From assembly GCA_031399025.1 (NCBI GenBank), contig JANNOJ010000009.1, forward strand, positions 1 to 46,618: a stretch of 46,618 nt of DNA, read 5' to 3'. A model generated the notes under the pieces. It was not told where the DNA came from and did not search any database. It worked only from the letters and a program-made list of their open reading frames with translations. Source of the stretch: CBDBZL01 sp031399025 (lineage in GTDB: Bacteria > Pseudomonadota > Alphaproteobacteria > Sphingomonadales > Sphingomonadaceae). A program made the translations under genes and the position numbers. This document shows, one piece after another, positions 17,435-26,365 of this stretch (position 1 is its first letter; each line of letters starts with the position of its first letter).

Positions 17435-18535
17435 TCAGCCGGCGGCGCCGCTGCCGAGCGCCAGGTAATGCGCGCTCTGCATCTCCTCGAGGCGGCTGGC
17501 GGTGCGCCGGAACTCGAAGGCGCCATCCCCGGCCTGGTACAGCTGGTCCGGTTCGGCGGCAGCGGTGGCGAAGAGCTTGACCCGATGTTCGTACAGCGCA
17601 TCCACCAGGGTGACGAAGCGCGCCGCCTCGTTGCGCATTTCGGGCCCCATGCGGGGGACGCCGACGATGATCACCGTATGGTAGCGCCGGGCGATGGCGA
17701 GGTAGTCGGCTGCCCCGCGCGCCTCGCCGCACAGGCGCTTGAAGCTGAACACCGCCACCCCCTTCAGGCTCTTGGGGACGTGCAGCACCCGGCTCCCTGT
17801 CGCCTTGGCGCCGAGGTCGAGCTCGGCCGAAGGCACGTGGACAGCGTCCTCCGGGGCGAAGTCGGTGAGCCGGAAGAAGGCCTCGCGCACCTTCGCCGTC
17901 GCCTCCGGGCCAAGCGGCGTGTGCCAGGTATCGAGGCCGCCGATGCGCTGGAGCCGGTAGTCGGTCGGCCCGTTGAGCTCGATGACGGGCAGCTCATCCC
18001 CGATCAGCGCGATGAATGGCAGGAACAGCTCGCGGTTGATGCCGTCCTGGTACAGACCGTCGGGCGCCCGGTTGGAGGTGGTGACCACCGTGACTCCTTC
18101 GTCGCAGATCAGCGCGCGGAACAGCCGGCTCATGATCATCGCATCAGCCGGATTGTTCACCACCATCTCGTCGAAGGCGAGGCACCGCAGGCCGCGCGCC
18201 AAGTCGGCCGCGACCGGCCCGATCGGATCGCCGGCCTCTTTCGCGCGCTCCTCGCGCAGGCGCTGGTGGACCTCCTGCATGAAGGCGTGGAAGTGGACCC
18301 GGCGTTTCTCAGGGATGGTGAGCGTGGCGTGGAACAGGTCCATCAGCATCGACTTGCCGCGCCCGACCCCGCCCCACAGATAGGCCCCGTCGACCCGCTG
18401 CGGCGAGGCGCCGAGCAGGCGCGCGAGGAAGCCGATTTCGCTGGCGTCCTCGAGTTCCCGCTGGACCCGCGCCAGGGCGCGGACCGCGGCGCGCTGGGCC
18501 GGATCGGGCCGCAGCTCGCCCGCTGCCAGCAGCAC
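17435..18535 (-). CDS. zapE: Cell division protein ZapE (AFG1-like ATPase)
   Basis: The 366-residue ATPase has Walker A LWGGVGRGKSMLMD (residues 53-66) and Walker B LRCLAFDEM, then sensor-like VVTTSNRAPDGLYQDG and RRYHTVIIVGVPRM, all standard for ZapE/AFG1. Known: ZapE interacts with FtsZ at the division site in E. coli, and the AFG1 homologue acts in respiratory-chain protein quality control in mitochondria. The annotated start is GTG 18535, but the frame upstream reads KGIQARYE, very like the usual N-terminus just before this point, and contains no ATG, GTG or TTG before the sdhB stop. A rare start such as ATC 18553 is conceivable. It follows sdhB by 23 bp, a common alphaproteobacterial pairing. 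Confidence 0.93.
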   Translation of the reverse strand: MLLAAGELRPDPAQRAAVRALARVQRELEDASEIGFLARLLGASPQRVDGAYLWGGVGRGKSMLMDLFHATLTIPEKRRVHFHAFMQEVHQRLREERAKEAGDPIGPVAADLARGLRCLAFDEMVVNNPADAMIMSRLFRALICDEGVTVVTTSNRAPDGLYQDGINRELFLPFIALIGDELPVIELNGPTDYRLQRIGGLDTWHTPLGPEATAKVREAFFRLTDFAPEDAVHVPSAELDLGAKATGSRVLHVPKSLKGVAVFSFKRLCGEARGAADYLAIARRYHTVIIVGVPRMGPEMRNEAARFVTLVDALYEHRVKLFATAAAEPDQLYQAGDGAFEFRRTASRLEEMQSAHYLALGSGAAG

Positions 18536-18558
18536 TTCGTATCGCGCCTGGATGCCCT

Positions 18559-19341
18559 TCAGAGCTGGCGTTCCACCAGCAGCTTCTTGGTCTCGGCGAT
18601 GGCCTTGGCCGGGTTCAGCCCCTTAGGGCAGACGTTGGCGCAGTTCATGATGGTGTGGCAGCGGTAGAGGCGGAAGGGGTCTTCCAGCTCGTCGAGCCGC
18701 TCGCCGGTCATCTCGTCGCGGCTGTCCGCCAGCCAGCGATAGGCCTGGAGCAGGATGGCGGGGCCCAGGAACTGGTCGGCATTCCACCAATAGCTGGGGC
18801 AGGCGGTGGAGCAGCAGGCGCACAGGATGCATTCATAGAGCCCGTCGAGCTTCTCGCGCTGCTCGGGGGTCTGCAGCCGTTCCTTGCCCGAGGGCGTGGT
18901 GGTGACGGTCTGCAGCCAGGGGCGGATGGAGGCGTATTGCGCGTAGAAATGGCTGAAATCGGGCACCAGGTCCTTGACCACGTCCATGTGCGGGAGGGGT
19001 GTAATCCGGATTTCGCCCGGCAGGTCCGCTATCGCGGTGGTGCAGGCGAGGCCGTTGGTGCCGTTCATGTTCATCGAGCACGAGCCGCAGATCCCCTCGC
19101 GGCAAGAGCGGCGGAAGGTGAGCGTGGGATCGATGTCGTGCTTGATCTTGAAGAGGGCGTCCAAGACCATGGGGCCGCAGGCGTCGAGATCGAGCTCGAA
19201 GCTATCGTAGCGCGGGTTCTCGCCGCTGTCTGGATCCCAGCGGTAGAGCTTGAACCTCTTCAGCCGGGTGCCGCCCGGCGCACGGTGGTTTCTTCCCGCG
19301 GCGTTGATCTTGCTGTTCTTGGGAAGCGTGAAGGTAGCCAT
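18559..19341 (-). CDS. sdhB: Succinate dehydrogenase iron-sulfur subunit
   Basis: The 260-residue protein has all three cluster motifs: CREGICGSCSMNMNG with a later C for the 2Fe-2S centre, CILCACCSTACPSYWW for the 4Fe-4S centre and CHTIMNCANVCPKGLNP for the 3Fe-4S centre. Known: SdhB carries electrons from the FAD subunit SdhA to quinone in complex II on the cytoplasmic face of the membrane. The ATG at 19341 (MATFTLPKNSKI) fits the family; a frame extending to 19398 does not. sdhC, sdhD and sdhA are not in the window, so sdhB sits apart with zapE, as in other sphingomonads from memory. Confidence 0.97.
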   Translation of the reverse strand: MATFTLPKNSKINAAGRNHRAPGGTRLKRFKLYRWDPDSGENPRYDSFELDLDACGPMVLDALFKIKHDIDPTLTFRRSCREGICGSCSMNMNGTNGLACTTAIADLPGEIRITPLPHMDVVKDLVPDFSHFYAQYASIRPWLQTVTTTPSGKERLQTPEQREKLDGLYECILCACCSTACPSYWWNADQFLGPAILLQAYRWLADSRDEMTGERLDELEDPFRLYRCHTIMNCANVCPKGLNPAKAIAETKKLLVERQL

Positions 19342-19402
19342 CCGGTAAGTCCTGTCGCAGGGTTGCGCCCTATCTAGTGGCCTGCCGGTGGAGGGCAAGC
19401 CG

Positions 19403-19464
19403 GGACGATGACGCGGCTGGCGCGCGGCGCGGCGTTTGTCGCCACGCCGCGCGCATCATCGTCC
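19403..19464 (-). terminator. Large hairpin immediately after rne
   Basis: Three nested perfectly paired blocks lie 2 nt beyond the rne stop: an outer 9 bp (19403-19411 with 19456-19464), a middle 10 bp (19420-19429 with 19445-19454) and an inner 4 bp with a TTTGT loop on the plus strand. No T-run follows on the minus strand, so it is not a classical intrinsic terminator. It may protect the rne 3' end or attenuate read-through into sdhB. Confidence 0.65.
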
Positions 19465-19466
19465 GC

Positions 19467-21803
19467 TCAGGTGCCGAAGGTGCGCTGCCACCAGCCGCCG
19501 CGGCGGGGCTGGGCGTCCGCCGCTTGCAGCGCCGGGCGCGCGGCGTCGTCGGCAGCGGCGACGCCGGCAGGCTCTGCGGCCTCGCCGGAACGAAGGCCGG
19601 AATCCGGGGCGGGGCCGGAGACTGGGCCGGAGACTGGGCCGGACTCTGGGGCTGGGGCGACAACCTCCGGCTCCGCCTCTGCGGGAGCGGTAACCTGCGT
19701 CACCGCCGCGGCTGGCGGCTTCGGCAGGCTCTGGTCGGCCGGCGCGGTGGCGGCCTTTCGCCGGCCCCGGGTGGTCGCCGGCTTGGATCCGGCCGCCGGT
19801 TCGGCCGGCTCGGCAATCGCTTCAGCCGCCGCTGCCGGTTCGGCCTTGCGCCGGCGGGACCGCGGCTTGGACGCGGGTTCGGGTGCGCTCCCGGGCGCGT
19901 CGACCGCTTCTTCGCCGGTGGCCGTGGCCTTGCTGCGCGAGGCGCGGCGAGCGGGCTTAGCGGCGCCCGGCTGCTCGTCCTCGGTCTCGGCCGTCACCTC
20001 CCGTTGCGGCAACTCCGCCGGCGTGGCTTCCTCGACCTGCGTCATCGGCTCCAGCCTGGCAGCGATGGCCGGTTCGGGAGCATCGGCGGCGTGGTGGGGC
20101 ACAGCTTCCCCGTCCAGCTCAAGCGCCGCCTGCGCCGCGCCATCCGGCGCGCGTCCCCGCCGGCGGCCGCTGCGGCGGCGACGGCCGCGTTCCGCCGGCA
20201 TCTCGTCCCCGGTGGCATCGCTTCGCTCGCCCCCCTCGGCGACTTCCTCGGCGGCGGGCTCGTCGGATCGGAACTCGTCGTTGGCCTCATGGGCGTCCTC
20301 GGACCGGTCTTCGGCGCGACCTTCCTCGCCGCCCTCCTCGCGGGTGCGGCTGCGGCCGCGACCGCCGCGGCGGCGACGGCGGCGCTTCTTGCGCCCGGCA
20401 TCATCGTCGTCGCTCCGCTCGCCGGCGGGGTTCCGCTCGCGCGGCGCGGCTGGTTCCGCCCCGGCACGGGCCTGGGCCGGGACCCGGGCGTCCGCCTCGG
20501 CATCCGCCCCCTCTTGGTCCTCGTCCCCGTCCGCATCCTCGTCATCTTCGTCATCTTCGGGCAGGTCGGCGTCTTCCTCGGCGGCGAGCGCGGCTATGGG
20601 AGCGAAGCGCGGGGCTTCGAGGGGCCGCGGGCCGCTCGACACGATGCGCATCTTGGCCCCTTCGTCCTCGCCTTCGGGCAGCACTTCGACCGCCACGTGG
20701 TAGCGCTCCTCGATCTCGGCGAGATCGGCACGCTTGGCGTTGAGCAGGTAGACCGCCGCCTCGGTGGAGGCGAACAGGGTGATGACCGAACCGCGACCCC
20801 TGGCCGCCTCTTCCTCGATCAGCCGCAGCGCCGACAGGCCGGCGCTCGATGCGGTGCGGACGAGGCCCGTGCCGTCGCAATGCGGGCAGGTGCGGGTGGT
20901 GGCCTCGAGCACGCCGGTGCGCAGCCGCTGACGGCTCATCTCCATGAGGCCGAAGCTGGAGATGCGGCCGACCTGGATGCGCGCGCGATCGTTGCGCAGC
21001 GCATCCTTCATCGCCTTCTCCACCTTGCGGACGGAAGAGGAGTTTTCCATGTCGATGAAGTCGATCACCACGAGGCCTGCCATGTCGCGCAGGCGCAGCT
21101 GGCGGGCGATCTCGCGCGCGGCTTCCAAATTGGTGTTGAGCGCGGTCGCCTCGATGCCGTGCTCCTTGGTGGAGCGGCCGGAGTTGATGTCGATCGACAC
21201 CAGCGCCTCGGTGGGGTTGATGACCAGGTAGCCGCCCGATTTCAGCTGCACCACGGGATCGTACATGGCGGTGAGCTGGTCCTCCGCGCCGTAGCGCTGG
21301 AACAGCGGCACGGGGTCGGAGTAGGGCCTCACCTTCTTGACGTGGCTGGGCATCAGCAGCTTCATGAACTGGCGCGCGGCGGTGTAGCCTTCCTCGCCCT
21401 CGACCACGACCTCCTCGATGTCGCGGTTGTAGATGTCGCGGATGGCGCGCTTCACCAGGTCGCTGTCGGAATGGATCATCGCCGGGGCGGACGAGGCCAG
21501 CGTGGTCTCACGAATGGTGTCCCACAGCCGGGCGAGGTAATCGAAGTCGCGCTTGATCTCGACCTTGGTGCGCTCCAGCCCGGCGGTGCGCACGATGAGA
21601 CCCATCGAGCGGGGCAAAGTGAGTTCGCCGACGATCTGCTTGAGGCGCTTGCGATCCGGGCCGCTCGAAATCTTGCGGCTGATGCCGCCGCCGTGGCTGG
21701 AATTGGGCATCAGCACGCAATAGCGGCCAGCCAGCGAGAGGTAGGTGGTCAGCGCCGCGCCCTTGTTGCCGCGCTCCTCCTTGACGACCTGCACCAGCAG
21801 CAC
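19467..21803 (-). CDS. rne: Ribonuclease E/G, downstream fragment with the catalytic domain
   Basis: This frame continues directly, in the same phase, from the codon after the TAG at 21834-21836; the first possible restart is GTG 21803. It encodes the end of the S1 domain (EERGNKGAALTTYLSLAG), the 5'-sensor/RNase H region and the DNase I-like catalytic core with the two metal-binding aspartates in VSIDINSGRST and VVIDFIDM. The zinc-link CPHCDGTG follows, then a long Pro/Ala/Arg/Glu-rich tail typical of degradosome scaffolds, ending GGWWQRTFGT. Known: RNase E starts mRNA decay and processes rRNA and tRNA precursors. Alone this fragment lacks most of the S1 domain needed for RNA binding. No convincing ribosome site precedes GTG 21803. 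Confidence 0.9.
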   Translation of the reverse strand: MLLVQVVKEERGNKGAALTTYLSLAGRYCVLMPNSSHGGGISRKISSGPDRKRLKQIVGELTLPRSMGLIVRTAGLERTKVEIKRDFDYLARLWDTIRETTLASSAPAMIHSDSDLVKRAIRDIYNRDIEEVVVEGEEGYTAARQFMKLLMPSHVKKVRPYSDPVPLFQRYGAEDQLTAMYDPVVQLKSGGYLVINPTEALVSIDINSGRSTKEHGIEATALNTNLEAAREIARQLRLRDMAGLVVIDFIDMENSSSVRKVEKAMKDALRNDRARIQVGRISSFGLMEMSRQRLRTGVLEATTRTCPHCDGTGLVRTASSAGLSALRLIEEEAARGRGSVITLFASTEAAVYLLNAKRADLAEIEERYHVAVEVLPEGEDEGAKMRIVSSGPRPLEAPRFAPIAALAAEEDADLPEDDEDDEDADGDEDQEGADAEADARVPAQARAGAEPAAPRERNPAGERSDDDDAGRKKRRRRRRGGRGRSRTREEGGEEGRAEDRSEDAHEANDEFRSDEPAAEEVAEGGERSDATGDEMPAERGRRRRSGRRRGRAPDGAAQAALELDGEAVPHHAADAPEPAIAARLEPMTQVEEATPAELPQREVTAETEDEQPGAAKPARRASRSKATATGEEAVDAPGSAPEPASKPRSRRRKAEPAAAAEAIAEPAEPAAGSKPATTRGRRKAATAPADQSLPKPPAAAVTQVTAPAEAEPEVVAPAPESGPVSGPVSGPAPDSGLRSGEAAEPAGVAAADDAARPALQAADAQPRRGGWWQRTFGT

Positions 21804-21833
21804 CTGGCGGCGCTGGATGACGCCCTGGAGTTT

Positions 21834-22631
21834 CTAGCGGCGGCGCAGTTCCTGGCGCTTGGCGCGCAGGTCGTCGATCACCTTGGCGCGGGCCCGCTCG
21901 GGCGCGCGCTCGGGGGCGCGCTCGGAGCCGCCGCCGTCGCGCTCGGCGTCCGGGTCGTTGTCCTGCGCCGCGCCGCGCGAACGGCCGCCGCCCTGGCGAC
22001 GGTTCCGGCCGCGGCGGCCGGCGCGTGGCGCGCGCTCCCCTTCCCGGCGCTCGCCCTCGCCTGACTCGGCGATCCCGGCTTGGTTGTCGGCCGCCTCCTC
22101 GAAGCTGCCGTCCGCCTCGGCCTCGGCCTCGTCGAGCAGGCCCGCGTCGTCGTCGTCGTCGGCCTCCTCTTCGACCCGGCCATCCTCGATGGTGGCGATC
22201 TCGTCCTTTTCGGAGGTGTCGATCTCCTCGACCCCGTCCTCCTCGACCCGGTCGTCATCGTCCAGTCCGCGCCGCCGGCCCGAGCGGCCCGCCGCCTCGT
22301 CCTCGTCCTCTTCGGCCTCGCGCAGAGCGGCCTCTTCCTCGGCGTGCGCCTGCTCCTCGGCGATCAGCGCGGCGCGATCCTGGGCGGGGATCTGGTAATA
22401 GTCGGGGTGAATCTCGCCGAAGGCGAGGAAGCCGTGCCGGTTGCCGCCGAAATCGACGAATGCGGCCTGGAGGCTTGGTTCTACCCGGGTGACCTTGGCG
22501 AGATAGATATTGCCCTTGATCTGCTTGTGTTCGGAAGACTCGAAATCGAATTCTTCAATCCGGGTTCCGTTGAGCACCGCCACGCGCGTCTCTTCGCGGT
22601 GGCGCGCATCGATAAGCATGCGCATTGCCAT
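21834..22631 (-). CDS. rne: Ribonuclease E/G, N-terminal fragment ended by a premature TAG
   Basis: The 265-residue fragment starts MAMRMLIDARHREETRVAV and enters the S1 domain (KGNIYLAKVTRVEPSLQAAF, GFLAFGEIHPDYYQIP). From residue about 87 a long, very acidic then Arg/Gly-rich insert runs to about residue 250, as is usual inside the S1 domain of alphaproteobacterial RNase E. The frame then reads KRQELRRR and meets TAG at 21834-21836. The next codons, in the same frame, read KLQGVIQRRQVLLVQ, which is the normal continuation; relatives have a tyrosine (TAC/TAT) where the stop stands. A single base change thus splits the gene. An in-frame extension upstream to 22721 is not conserved. Confidence 0.9.
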   Translation of the reverse strand: MAMRMLIDARHREETRVAVLNGTRIEEFDFESSEHKQIKGNIYLAKVTRVEPSLQAAFVDFGGNRHGFLAFGEIHPDYYQIPAQDRAALIAEEQAHAEEEAALREAEEDEDEAAGRSGRRRGLDDDDRVEEDGVEEIDTSEKDEIATIEDGRVEEEADDDDDAGLLDEAEAEADGSFEEAADNQAGIAESGEGERREGERAPRAGRRGRNRRQGGGRSRGAAQDNDPDAERDGGGSERAPERAPERARAKVIDDLRAKRQELRRR

Positions 22632-23102
22632 CAAATAATCTCCGGGCGTGGCCGCCGCGCCCGGCCGGGCCGGGTGGCGGGACATGCCGATCTGTATGGG
22701 GCCCATCTCTCCGCGGCGCACGGCCGGCCGAGCGGATGGGGCGAGGCGGATTGCCGGACGCGAGGCGAACGGCGTTGCGGAATGTTTCTGCCCGGATGCA
22801 AAGGCGCTGGCCTGGTGCCAGTGCGAGAGCCGTTCCCGCCGCCGCGGCCGGGCGAACCGACTGCGCGTTGACGGGTGAACTCTTGCTTCTCATCGGGGCT
22901 TCGACCTGTGGCATGATCCGGCGGCGGGCCGTGTGCACCGCCCCGGTCGGATGGTCCGGACCTCCCGTCCGGATGCCCGCTTCGCTAGCACCACGCCGCC
23001 CGCTCGGCAACCTTGTTGCGTGGCCGGGTTCGGGTTGCAGCGTGCCCCGGCACCACTTCGTTCTGGCGACCGACAGGATGCGCATGCTAAGGCCCACGGG
23101 CA
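22632..23102. other. Divergent rne-mrcA intergenic region (471 bp)
   Basis: I see no gene here; small open frames on either strand match nothing. It must hold the promoters of rne (leftward) and mrcA (rightward). A hairpin with 7-bp arms TCCGGAC/GTCCGGA and a 5-nt loop lies at 22955-22973. Much of the left part is probably a long rne leader; in E. coli the rne 5' leader mediates autoregulation, but nothing here proves the same. In several related genomes (from memory) an amidase gene stands between rne and mrcA; no trace of it is seen. Confidence 0.45.
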
Positions 23103-25628
23103 ATGAGCACCTCCCCCCAAGTCGCCGCGCCCGGCTTCGGCTATCGCGCCCGGCGCGAGGCCGAATCCCTGCTGACCCAGGTGCGCGAGGCGTTCCGCCA
23201 CCATCCCTGGCTGCGCCGGATCGCCATCGTCGCCGGGCTGGCGCTGCTGGCCTTTGCGATCGGCTGGGCGCTGCTCGCGCGCAACCTGCCCGATGCGGGC
23301 ACGCTGCTCGATTACGAGCCGCCGCTGCCTTCGGTGGTGCGCGGGATCGATGGCGAGATCATCCATTCCTACGCCCGCGAGCGGCGCGTGCAGCTGCAGT
23401 TCAAAGACCTGCCGCCGCAGCTGATCAACGCCTATACCTCGGCCGAGGACAAGACCTTCTGGACCCATGGCGGCATCGACCTTGGCGGGTTTACCGGCGC
23501 GGTGATCGACTATGCCAGCAAGCTGGGCTCGGGCGAGCGGGCGGTGGGCGGCTCGACCATCACCCAGCAAGTGGCCAAGAACATCCTGGTCGGCAACGAA
23601 TATTCGGTGACGCGCAAGCTCAAGGAGATGATCCTGGCGCGGCGCATCGAGGAGGTGCTCTCGAAGCGCGAGATCATCACCCTGTATCTCAACGAGATCG
23701 CGCTGGGCCGCCGCTCGTTCGGCGTCCAGGCCGCGGCGCGGGCCTATTTCGACCGGGACGTGGGCGATCTCGCCCTGCACGAGATGGCCTTCCTGGCGAT
23801 CCTCCCGCGCGCCCCCGAGATCTACGGCCGGGCGGCGCATGCCGATACCGCCATCGAGCGGCGCAACTGGGTGCTCGACCAGATGGCGGCGAACGGCCAC
23901 GCCACCGCCGCGCAGGCGGCCGCGGCCAAGGCGTTGCCGCTGGGCCTGATCGCCACCCGCGGGCAGGTCCAGTCGGCCGATGCCGGCTACTTCCTGGAGG
24001 AGGTGCGCCGCCAGCTGATCGGCCGCTACGGCGAGCAGGCCGAGGACGGCCCGCTCAGCGTCTATGCCGGCGGGCTGTGGGTGCGCACCTCGCTCGACAC
24101 CGAATTGCAGGACGCCGGCGCCAAGGCGCTGCGGGCCGGGATGCTGCGCTATCACGGCGCCAAGGGCTGGACCGGGCCGATCGCGACGATCGACCTGGAC
24201 GATGGGCCGTGGGAGGGCCAGCTGGCCAGCTCCTACATCTCGATCCGCTACGACGACTGGCGGGTGGGCGTCGTCACCCAGCGCAGCGCCGGTTCCGCCA
24301 CCATCGGTTTCGCCGATGGCTCGGAGGCGGCGCTTTCGGGCCTGCCGGACGCGCTGAAGGCGGGCGACGTCATCGTCGCCTCGCCGCAGGGCGGCGGCTG
24401 GCGCGTGCGCAGCGTGCCCGAGGTCTCGGGCGGGTTCGTGGCGCAGGATCCGAACACCGGCCGGGTGCTGGCGATGCAGGGCGGGTTCGACCCGCAGCTG
24501 AGCGATTTCAACCGCGCCACCCAGGCCCAGCGCCAGCCGGGCTCCACCATCAAGCCGTTCGTCTACGCCACCGGGCTCGACCACGGGATGACGCCCGCCA
24601 CCCTGGTGCCCGACCGGTCCTATTGCTACTACCAGGGCGCCAATCTGGGCGAGAAGTGCTTCACCAATTTCGGCGGCAGCCGCGGCGGCGGCGAGTATCC
24701 GATGCGCTATGGCCTGGAGCAGTCCAAGAACCTGATGACCGTCCACATCGCGATGGATGCCGGCATGGACAAGGTCACCAAGACCTTCGCCGATCTCCAG
24801 ATCGGCCAGTACGACAATTACCCATCCTTCGCGCTGGGTGCCGGCGATACGACCGTGCTCAAGATGGTCAACGCCTATTCCACCCTGGTCAACCATGGCC
24901 GGCTCAACGCCCCCACCCTGGTCGACTACGTGCAGGACCGCCGCGGCAAGGTGATCTGGCGCGCCGACAACCGCGAATGCCCGCGCTGCGACATGGCTGA
25001 GTGGGACGGCGGGGCCATGCCGCGCCTGGCGCCGCAGGGCCGCCAGGCGATGGACGCGCGCACCGCCTACCAGGTGGTCAACATGCTGACCGGCGTGATC
25101 GAGCGCGGCACCGCGACCCGGCTGCGCGACCTCGACCTGACGCTGTTCGGCAAGACGGGGACCAGTTCGGGGCCGACCAACGCCTGGTTCGTCGGCGGCT
25201 CGCCCGACATCGTGGCGGGGCTCTACCTGGGCTTCGACCAGCCGCGCAACATGGGCGGCTATGTCCAGGGCGGGAACACCGCGGCGCCGATCTTCAAGGA
25301 ATTCGTCGAGGCCTCGCGCGAGCGGTGGGTGGACCGCCCGTTCCTCGCCCCGCCGGGCGTGCGCATGGTGCGGATCGACCGGCGCTCGGGGCGCCGGGTG
25401 TTCGACGGCCAGCCCTCGCACGAGCCGCTCGCGGCGGTGATCTGGGAGGCGTTCAAGCCCGATAGCGAGCCGCCGCGGCGCCAGCGCCTCGACGAGGTGG
25501 GGCAGATGCGCGAGTACATCCTGGCCCAGCTGCGCCGCCAGCGCGACGGGGTCGCCGCCGCCGGCGCCCAGCGCGGCGCCGAGGAGGCCGAGACCGATTT
25601 CGCCGAGGAGCAGGGCGGGCTCTACTGA
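23103..25628 (+). CDS. mrcA: Penicillin-binding protein 1A (bifunctional class A PBP)
   Basis: The 841-residue protein has a cytoplasmic N-terminus, one membrane anchor (residues about 39-59), a glycosyltransferase domain with catalytic E115 in SAEDKTFWTHGGID and GGSTITQQVAKN, then a transpeptidase with S481-T-I-K484, the SxN motif S541-K-N and K684-T-G. Known: it polymerises lipid II and crosslinks peptidoglycan in the periplasm. An OB-like inserted region (ALSGLPDALKAGDVIVASP) lies between the domains, as is normal for the PBP1A group. The stop is followed by 71 bp before the peroxiredoxin start. Confidence 0.97.
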   Translation: MSTSPQVAAPGFGYRARREAESLLTQVREAFRHHPWLRRIAIVAGLALLAFAIGWALLARNLPDAGTLLDYEPPLPSVVRGIDGEIIHSYARERRVQLQFKDLPPQLINAYTSAEDKTFWTHGGIDLGGFTGAVIDYASKLGSGERAVGGSTITQQVAKNILVGNEYSVTRKLKEMILARRIEEVLSKREIITLYLNEIALGRRSFGVQAAARAYFDRDVGDLALHEMAFLAILPRAPEIYGRAAHADTAIERRNWVLDQMAANGHATAAQAAAAKALPLGLIATRGQVQSADAGYFLEEVRRQLIGRYGEQAEDGPLSVYAGGLWVRTSLDTELQDAGAKALRAGMLRYHGAKGWTGPIATIDLDDGPWEGQLASSYISIRYDDWRVGVVTQRSAGSATIGFADGSEAALSGLPDALKAGDVIVASPQGGGWRVRSVPEVSGGFVAQDPNTGRVLAMQGGFDPQLSDFNRATQAQRQPGSTIKPFVYATGLDHGMTPATLVPDRSYCYYQGANLGEKCFTNFGGSRGGGEYPMRYGLEQSKNLMTVHIAMDAGMDKVTKTFADLQIGQYDNYPSFALGAGDTTVLKMVNAYSTLVNHGRLNAPTLVDYVQDRRGKVIWRADNRECPRCDMAEWDGGAMPRLAPQGRQAMDARTAYQVVNMLTGVIERGTATRLRDLDLTLFGKTGTSSGPTNAWFVGGSPDIVAGLYLGFDQPRNMGGYVQGGNTAAPIFKEFVEASRERWVDRPFLAPPGVRMVRIDRRSGRRVFDGQPSHEPLAAVIWEAFKPDSEPPRRQRLDEVGQMREYILAQLRRQRDGVAAAGAQRGAEEAETDFAEEQGGLY

Positions 25629-25699
25629 GGCGATCGCGACCGCGCCAAGGTCGGGCGATTGCACTGGACTTGGCCGGCCACGCGCGGCAATGTGCGGGC

Positions 25700-26254
25700 A
25701 TGACGGTTCCTCGCTATCTCGTTGCTCGCAGCCTCGCGGCGGTCCTGGCCGCCGCACTCGCCGCGAGCCCCGCCACCGCCGCGCTGGAGGAAGGCGCGCG
25801 GGCGCCGGCCTTCACCACCACGGGGGCGCTGGCGGGAAGGGACTTCTCCTTCGACCTGCAGCGCGCCCTCGCTCGCGGACCCGTGGTCCTCTATTTCTTC
25901 CCCAAGGCGTTCACCCAGGGGTGCACGCTGGAGGCCAACGCCTTCGCCGAGTCGATGGACGAGTTCCGCGCCGCCGGCGCCCAGGTGGTCGGGCTATCGG
26001 CCGACGACCTGCCCACCTTGCGCCGCTTTTCCACCGAGGCATGCCGCGACGCTTTTCCGGTGGCCCAGGCCAGTGCGGCGCTGATCCGGTCCTACGACGT
26101 GGCCTTCTCGCGCGAAGGCCAGGATACCGGCCTGTCGGACCGCACGTCCTATGTCATCGCCCCCGACGGGCGGATCGTCTTGGTCCATTCCGACCTCGAC
26201 TGGCGCGAGCATGTCTCGCGCACGCTGGCCGCGGTGCGCGCACTCCAGAGCTGA
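25700..26254 (+). CDS. Exported peroxiredoxin (AhpC/TSA, BCP-like)
   Basis: The 184-residue protein has a signal peptide (VARSLAAVLAAALAASPATA) followed by a thioredoxin-fold peroxiredoxin. The peroxidatic site is FFPKAFTQGCTLEANAF with C75, in place of the more common PxFTPGC. C115 in STEACRDAF is a candidate resolving cysteine. Known: the family reduces hydroperoxides using thiol donors. The signal peptide implies a periplasmic location, which is less usual than the cytoplasmic form. ATG 25700 is chosen because it starts the signal peptide; an in-frame ATG at 25670 would add ten residues in front. Confidence 0.9.
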   Translation: MTVPRYLVARSLAAVLAAALAASPATAALEEGARAPAFTTTGALAGRDFSFDLQRALARGPVVLYFFPKAFTQGCTLEANAFAESMDEFRAAGAQVVGLSADDLPTLRRFSTEACRDAFPVAQASAALIRSYDVAFSREGQDTGLSDRTSYVIAPDGRIVLVHSDLDWREHVSRTLAAVRALQS

Positions 26255-26365
26255 GCCGCGCCGATCCTGGCACAAGCTCGGACGGGCGGTGCCCGGTTAT
26301 GCCATCCCCACTTTCCCCCGATCGGCCGCTGCGCTAGGCGGGCGCCCCTGAGGAGTGCTGACGTC

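Noticed and set aside
19377..22064. 895-codon plus-strand frame opposite rne
   Set aside because: The opposite strand encodes RNase E; this frame mirrors the low-complexity tail and has no domain.
22890..25757. 955-codon open frame antisense to mrcA
   Set aside because: The sense strand encodes an intact PBP1A with all motifs; the antisense product is low-complexity H/R/G/A/D-rich sequence without any family features.
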